From Porphyromonadaceae bacterium UBA7180 (GTDB lineage Bacteria > Bacteroidota > Bacteroidia > Bacteroidales > Muribaculaceae): a stretch of 15,551 bases of DNA. Every line of letters starts with the position of its first letter. The first letter of the stretch is position 1. Under the pieces are notes generated by a model. That model had not been told where the DNA came from and made no database searches. It worked only from the letters and a program-made list of their open reading frames with translations. This document shows positions 12,156-15,551 of the stretch, piece after piece. The stretch is from assembly GCA_002491165.1 (NCBI GenBank), contig DKVK01000038.1, forward strand, positions 1-15,551, in the 5' to 3' direction. The position numbers and the translations under genes were made by a program.

Positions 12156-15008
12156 ATGTCACAAAACAATCGTTACAAAGGCTTGACCGACGCGGAAGTG
12201 GCGGAAAGCCGGAGAAAATATGGCGAGAACATACTGACGCCGCCCGAGAAAGACCCGTGGTGGAAGGAGTTCCTCGACAAGTTTTCTGATCCCCTTATCA
12301 TCATCCTGCTGGTGGCCGGTGTGCTGTCGGTGGGAATTTCCTGTTATGAATATTTCGGGCTCGGCAAGGACTGGAAAGTCTTCTTCGAGCCGATGGGAAT
12401 CTTCATCGCCATCGGGCTGGCCACGACGCTGGCTTTCCTCTTCGAGCAGAGGGCAAACAAGGCCTTCAAGATACTCAACCAGGTGAACGACGACGAAATG
12501 GTGGAGGTGATGCGCAACGGCACCACTACCTCCATACCCCGTAAAGAAGTGGTGGTCGGCGACATCGTGGTCATCAATACCGGCGACGAGATACCGGCGG
12601 ACGGCGAGTTGCTCGACTCCGTGACGCTGAGCGTCGACGAATCGACCCTCACCGGTGAGCCTCTATGCGCCAAGACCACTGACCCCGCACGCTTCGACAA
12701 GGAAGCCACCTATCCCTCCAACCACGTGCTTCGCGGCACCAAGGTGATGGAGGGCCATGGCGTGATGCGCGTGCTGAAAGTTGGCGACGCCACCGAGATG
12801 GGCAAAGTGTTCGTGGAGGCGCAGATCGACGACTCCGTGAAGACGCCGCTCAACGAGCAACTCGACGGATTGGCCGACCTCATTACCAACGTCAGCTACA
12901 TCTTCGCCGGACTCATCATAGTGGGACAGCTCATCCATTTCCTCCATTGGGCTTTGCCGGCATGGTTGCTTATCGTGCCCGTAGCGCTCTTCTTCTGGCT
13001 GGTAAGCAAGAAGTTCGATAAATGGTCGCGCGGTGCCTGCATCGCTACTATAGTAGCCTTTTTCGTGGTGTTCTTCGCGATGGTGATAGGGATCTTTGCA
13101 ATGATGAACCCCGAGGCCGGAAGTGCAGACTGGTCAACCCTCCTTGCCCACACGTTGCAGACGCTGATGGTGGCCGTTACGCTGATAGTCGTCGCCGTCC
13201 CCGAGGGATTGCCTATGGCAGTAACCCTCTCGCTGGCCTACTCCATGAGCCGTATGCTCAAGACCAATAACCTGGTGCGCAAGATGCACGCCTGCGAGAC
13301 CATGGGCGCCACAACAGTTATCTGTACCGACAAGACCGGCACGCTGACACAGAACCAGATGCAGGTCTACAAGACCGACTTCTTCGGCAACCCGGACCCC
13401 GTGGTTCTCGAAGAGGGAATAGCCGTAAACTCTACCGCCCAGCTCGACATGAGCGGCGAGAAACCCACCGTTTTGGGTAACCCGACAGAGGGTGCGCTGC
13501 TGCTGTGGCTCCACTCCAAAGGCGCTGACTACCGCGACCTGCGCGGCGGCGCAACGCGCCTCGAAGAGCTCCCCTTCACTACCGAACGCAAGTATATGGC
13601 AACGGTTGTGCAGTCAGCCACAGGCAAGCGAATCCTCTATGTGAAAGGCGCCCCGGAGATAGTCTTCGGAATGTGCAAGAACACCGCTGGCGTGACCAAA
13701 GAGGAGATAGACGCGCTGCTCCTCGGCTACCAGAACCAGGCAATGCGAACGCTCGGTTTCGCCTATCAGGAACTCAATGACGACGACGCCACTATTGCAG
13801 ACAGTAGAGTGGTTGCCAAAAACCTCACGTTCCTCGGCGTCGTGGCCATCTCCGATCCCGTTCGCGTCGACGTTCCCGACGCCGTGAAAGAGGTTATCGA
13901 TGCAGGTATAAAGGTGAAGATAGTGACCGGCGACACCCCGGGCACCGCCAAGGAGATTGGGCGCCAGATAGGACTCTGGAACGACGATACCGACTCGGAG
14001 CGTAACATTATCACCGGACCGGAGTTCGCCGAACTTACCGAAGCACAGCTCAAGGAGCGTGTCGGCGACCTCAAGATAATAGCCCGCGCGCGTCCGCTCG
14101 ACAAGAAACGCCTGGTGGAAGCCCTCCAGGCAAATAAAGAGGTGGTGGCCGTGACCGGCGACGGCACGAACGACGCCCCGGCACTCAAAACCGCCCAGGT
14201 GGGCCTCTCGATGGGCGACGGCACCTCCGTGGCCAAGGAAGCCTCCGACATTACCATCATTGACAACTCCTTCTCATCCATAGGCCGCGCCGTGATGTGG
14301 GGACGCTCGCTCTACAAGAACATTCAGCGCTTCCTGCTCTTCCAGCTGACGGTCAACGTGGCCGCCTGCTTCCTGGTGCTCTTCGGCTCCTTCATGGGCA
14401 ACGAATCGCCGCTTACCGTGACGCAGATGCTGTGGGTGAACCTAATCATGGACACCTTCGGCGCAATGGCCCTGGCCTCCTTGCCCCCCTCGCGCAGCGT
14501 GATGGACGAGCAGCCCCGCAGCCGCACCGCCTCCATCCTGACACGCCCGATGCTTTCGGAACTCATCGGCGTAGGCGTCCTCTTCTTCGCCATAACGCTC
14601 GGTTTCTACTGGTTTTTCAACCACTACGAAGTAACTTCCATATCACAAATGTTCCATGCGGTGATAGATTCGGAACAGATAATGACTCCTTATGAAGCGA
14701 CGTTGCTCTTCTCGATTTTCGTCTGGACACACTTCTGGTATATGTTCAACGCGCGGAGCTTCGAGACCGGCGAGAGCATCTTCAAGCTGAAAATGAGCGG
14801 CGGCTTCTGGACCATCGTAATGATAATCGTCATCGGGCAGCTGTTCATCACGGAGATAGCCTACGAGTTCTTCAACGTGCAGCCGATGCTCCACACCGCC
14901 GACTGGCACTTCAACGCCTCGGGCGCCCTTGACCTGCTGATAATAGTGGCCGCCTCCTCGCTCGTACTCTGGGTAAGGGAAGTGTACCACCTCTTCGTAA
15001 GGAAGTAA
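12156..15008 (+). CDS. Calcium-translocating P-type ATPase, PMCA type
   Basis: A 950-aa inner-membrane pump that uses ATP to move Ca2+ out of the cytoplasm. Order: N-terminal cation-ATPase domain (1-50), M1/M2 (46-64, 76-95), actuator domain with LTGEP at 165-169, M3 (246-263), M4 with PEGLP at 349-353, phosphorylation loop DKTGTLT with catalytic D392, nucleotide-binding KGAPE at 497-501, hinge TGDGTNDAP at 667-675, then M5-M10. LLFQLTVNV in M5 and WVNLIMDTF in M6 (N762, D766), with E350 in M4, match PMCA pumps, which bind one calcium; SERCA-type site-I residues are not seen. The actuator has TGEP rather than the usual TGES. Two extra hydrophobic stretches lie between M3 and M4 (about 269-284 and 293-317). 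It starts 3 bases after a DUF805 gene. No C-terminal calmodulin-type tail is present. Substrate is inferred from family motifs. Confidence 0.93.
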   Translation: MSQNNRYKGLTDAEVAESRRKYGENILTPPEKDPWWKEFLDKFSDPLIIILLVAGVLSVGISCYEYFGLGKDWKVFFEPMGIFIAIGLATTLAFLFEQRANKAFKILNQVNDDEMVEVMRNGTTTSIPRKEVVVGDIVVINTGDEIPADGELLDSVTLSVDESTLTGEPLCAKTTDPARFDKEATYPSNHVLRGTKVMEGHGVMRVLKVGDATEMGKVFVEAQIDDSVKTPLNEQLDGLADLITNVSYIFAGLIIVGQLIHFLHWALPAWLLIVPVALFFWLVSKKFDKWSRGACIATIVAFFVVFFAMVIGIFAMMNPEAGSADWSTLLAHTLQTLMVAVTLIVVAVPEGLPMAVTLSLAYSMSRMLKTNNLVRKMHACETMGATTVICTDKTGTLTQNQMQVYKTDFFGNPDPVVLEEGIAVNSTAQLDMSGEKPTVLGNPTEGALLLWLHSKGADYRDLRGGATRLEELPFTTERKYMATVVQSATGKRILYVKGAPEIVFGMCKNTAGVTKEEIDALLLGYQNQAMRTLGFAYQELNDDDATIADSRVVAKNLTFLGVVAISDPVRVDVPDAVKEVIDAGIKVKIVTGDTPGTAKEIGRQIGLWNDDTDSERNIITGPEFAELTEAQLKERVGDLKIIARARPLDKKRLVEALQANKEVVAVTGDGTNDAPALKTAQVGLSMGDGTSVAKEASDITIIDNSFSSIGRAVMWGRSLYKNIQRFLLFQLTVNVAACFLVLFGSFMGNESPLTVTQMLWVNLIMDTFGAMALASLPPSRSVMDEQPRSRTASILTRPMLSELIGVGVLFFAITLGFYWFFNHYEVTSISQMFHAVIDSEQIMTPYEATLLFSIFVWTHFWYMFNARSFETGESIFKLKMSGGFWTIVMIIVIGQLFITEIAYEFFNVQPMLHTADWHFNASGALDLLIIVAASSLVLWVREVYHLFVRK

Positions 15009-15028
15009 CCCGCAATGAAGTAACACCC

Positions 15029-15043
15029 GCGCCATATAGGCGC
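15029..15043 (+). repeat. Hairpin downstream of the ATPase gene
   Basis: GCGCC at 15029-15033 pairs with GGCGC at 15039-15043 around ATATA. It is the first of two hairpins in the 114-base gap before the second DUF805 gene. No U tract follows. Confidence 0.45.
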
Positions 15044-15066
15044 CAAAAGCAACCGAAAATAAACCA

Positions 15067-15099
15067 GATAGCGTGCCGGCCAAAAGCCGGTGCGCTATC
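15067..15099 (+). promoter_or_regulatory. Long hairpin in the leader of the second DUF805 gene
   Basis: GATAGCG at 15067-15073 pairs with CGCTATC at 15093-15099; two G-T wobble pairs follow inward, then CCGGC at 15076-15080 pairs with GCCGG at 15086-15090, leaving a 5-base loop. The 14-bp stem ends 23 bases before the ATG and is followed by an A-rich stretch, not a U tract. It is therefore more likely an mRNA processing, stability or attenuation element than a simple terminator. Confidence 0.55.
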
Positions 15100-15122
15100 A
15101 CCGCAAAAAACAAACTATAGAA

Positions 15123-15485
15123 ATGACCTCTTTTATTGAAGCAGTTTCCGACGGAATGAAAAAATTCCTGTCGACCAGCGGACGCACCACCCGAAGCGGA
15201 TACTGGTGGTTCGTGCTCTTCTTCGTAGCTGTAATGACGCTTGTGGTTTTAATGTTAATAGGTAAAGCAACTGTCAATTCCTCTTATGCCACAGCGGTGA
15301 ATCTGATTGTTGACGTGAGTTTCTGGTATCTTCTCATAGTTCCGGGAATCCGTCGGCTCCATGACATAGACCGTTCCCCGGCGAATGCCCTTTGGGTGTT
15401 AGTGCCCGTAATCGGATGGATATATCTAATCTACCTGTATTGCCTGCCCTCCGTACCACAAGAATTCGACATTTACGAGGAATAG
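15123..15485 (+). CDS. DUF805 family inner-membrane protein (second copy)
   Basis: A 120-aa protein related to the first DUF805 copy: GRTTRSGYWW at 20-29, GIRRLHDIDRSPANALW at 75-91, PVIGW at 95-99. Hydrophobic segments lie at about 30-47, 55-75 and 88-107. The family's usual G-x-x-G-x-N-x-Y-G tail is missing and replaced by a short acidic end (QEFDIYEE). I chose the ATG at 15123 over an upstream in-frame GTG at 15090 because the latter lies inside a strong hairpin and the DUF805 pattern begins at MTSFIEAVSDGMKKFL. It is separated from the ATPase by 114 bases with two hairpins and no recognisable promoter, so read-through from the ATPase unit is the simplest expression model. Bases 15486-15551 contain nothing I can identify. 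Confidence 0.85.
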   Translation: MTSFIEAVSDGMKKFLSTSGRTTRSGYWWFVLFFVAVMTLVVLMLIGKATVNSSYATAVNLIVDVSFWYLLIVPGIRRLHDIDRSPANALWVLVPVIGWIYLIYLYCLPSVPQEFDIYEE

Positions 15486-15551
15486 TTAGCCGAGACTCGT
15501 CGTTGAACCAGATACACCCATTCAGATAACTATAATACTCCCCGATTTTCA

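Overview
The window looks like a chromosomal segment of a Bacteroidales bacterium. Four promoters match the Bacteroidetes sigma pattern (a TTG/TTTG element, about 20 bases, then TAnnTTTG), Shine-Dalgarno sequences are mostly absent, and several protein families are typical of the phylum: GYF_2 with TerB-like modules, a PMCA-type calcium ATPase, and an RseP with a charged insert. The fairly high GC of the core genes would fit a Muribaculaceae-like member, but that is inference; no rRNA or marker tree is available here. No tRNA, rRNA, CRISPR array, insertion sequence or phage gene was seen.

Bases 1-3630 are a tight minus-strand operon, dxr - rseP - rlmI (gaps of 11 and 4 bases; rlmI runs off the left edge). 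It joins the first committed step of the MEP isoprenoid pathway to an intramembrane site-2 protease and a 23S rRNA methyltransferase. A 340-base divergent intergenic region follows, then a membrane protein of the nucleoside-recognition (Gate) class at 3971-5179.

Bases 5180-5566 contain no protein gene. They hold a clean promoter, a long-range paired RNA rod and a strong intrinsic terminator, which together look like a free-standing structured small RNA of about 275 nt (6S-like or Bacteroidales-1-like candidate). A nitroreductase follows at 5567-6316 and ends at a strong terminator.

Bases 6470-8225 carry a lower-GC lipoprotein gene built from two copies of one domain, then a DUF2569-type membrane protein with a long acidic N-terminus. 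A hairpin separates the latter from a convergent minus-strand gene encoding a GYF_2 / TerB-like / zinc-ribbon protein (8304-9500). That gene diverges from a plus-strand TerB-domain protein (9685-11121), so two TerB-type proteins share one intergenic region.

Bases 11194-15485 look like one plus-strand unit: a 145-aa membrane protein resembling the coiled-coil tail of an SPFH/prohibitin protein without the SPFH domain, a DUF805 protein, a PMCA-type Ca2+ P-type ATPase (3 bases after the DUF805 stop), and a second DUF805 protein. The ATPase appears to have an extra transmembrane hairpin between M3 and M4. The arrangement suggests a calcium-export unit with small accessory membrane proteins; the link is inferred from gene order only.

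Most other long ORFs, including antisense ORFs of 300-395 codons over rseP, dxr and the Gate protein, are frame shadows of GC-rich genes.
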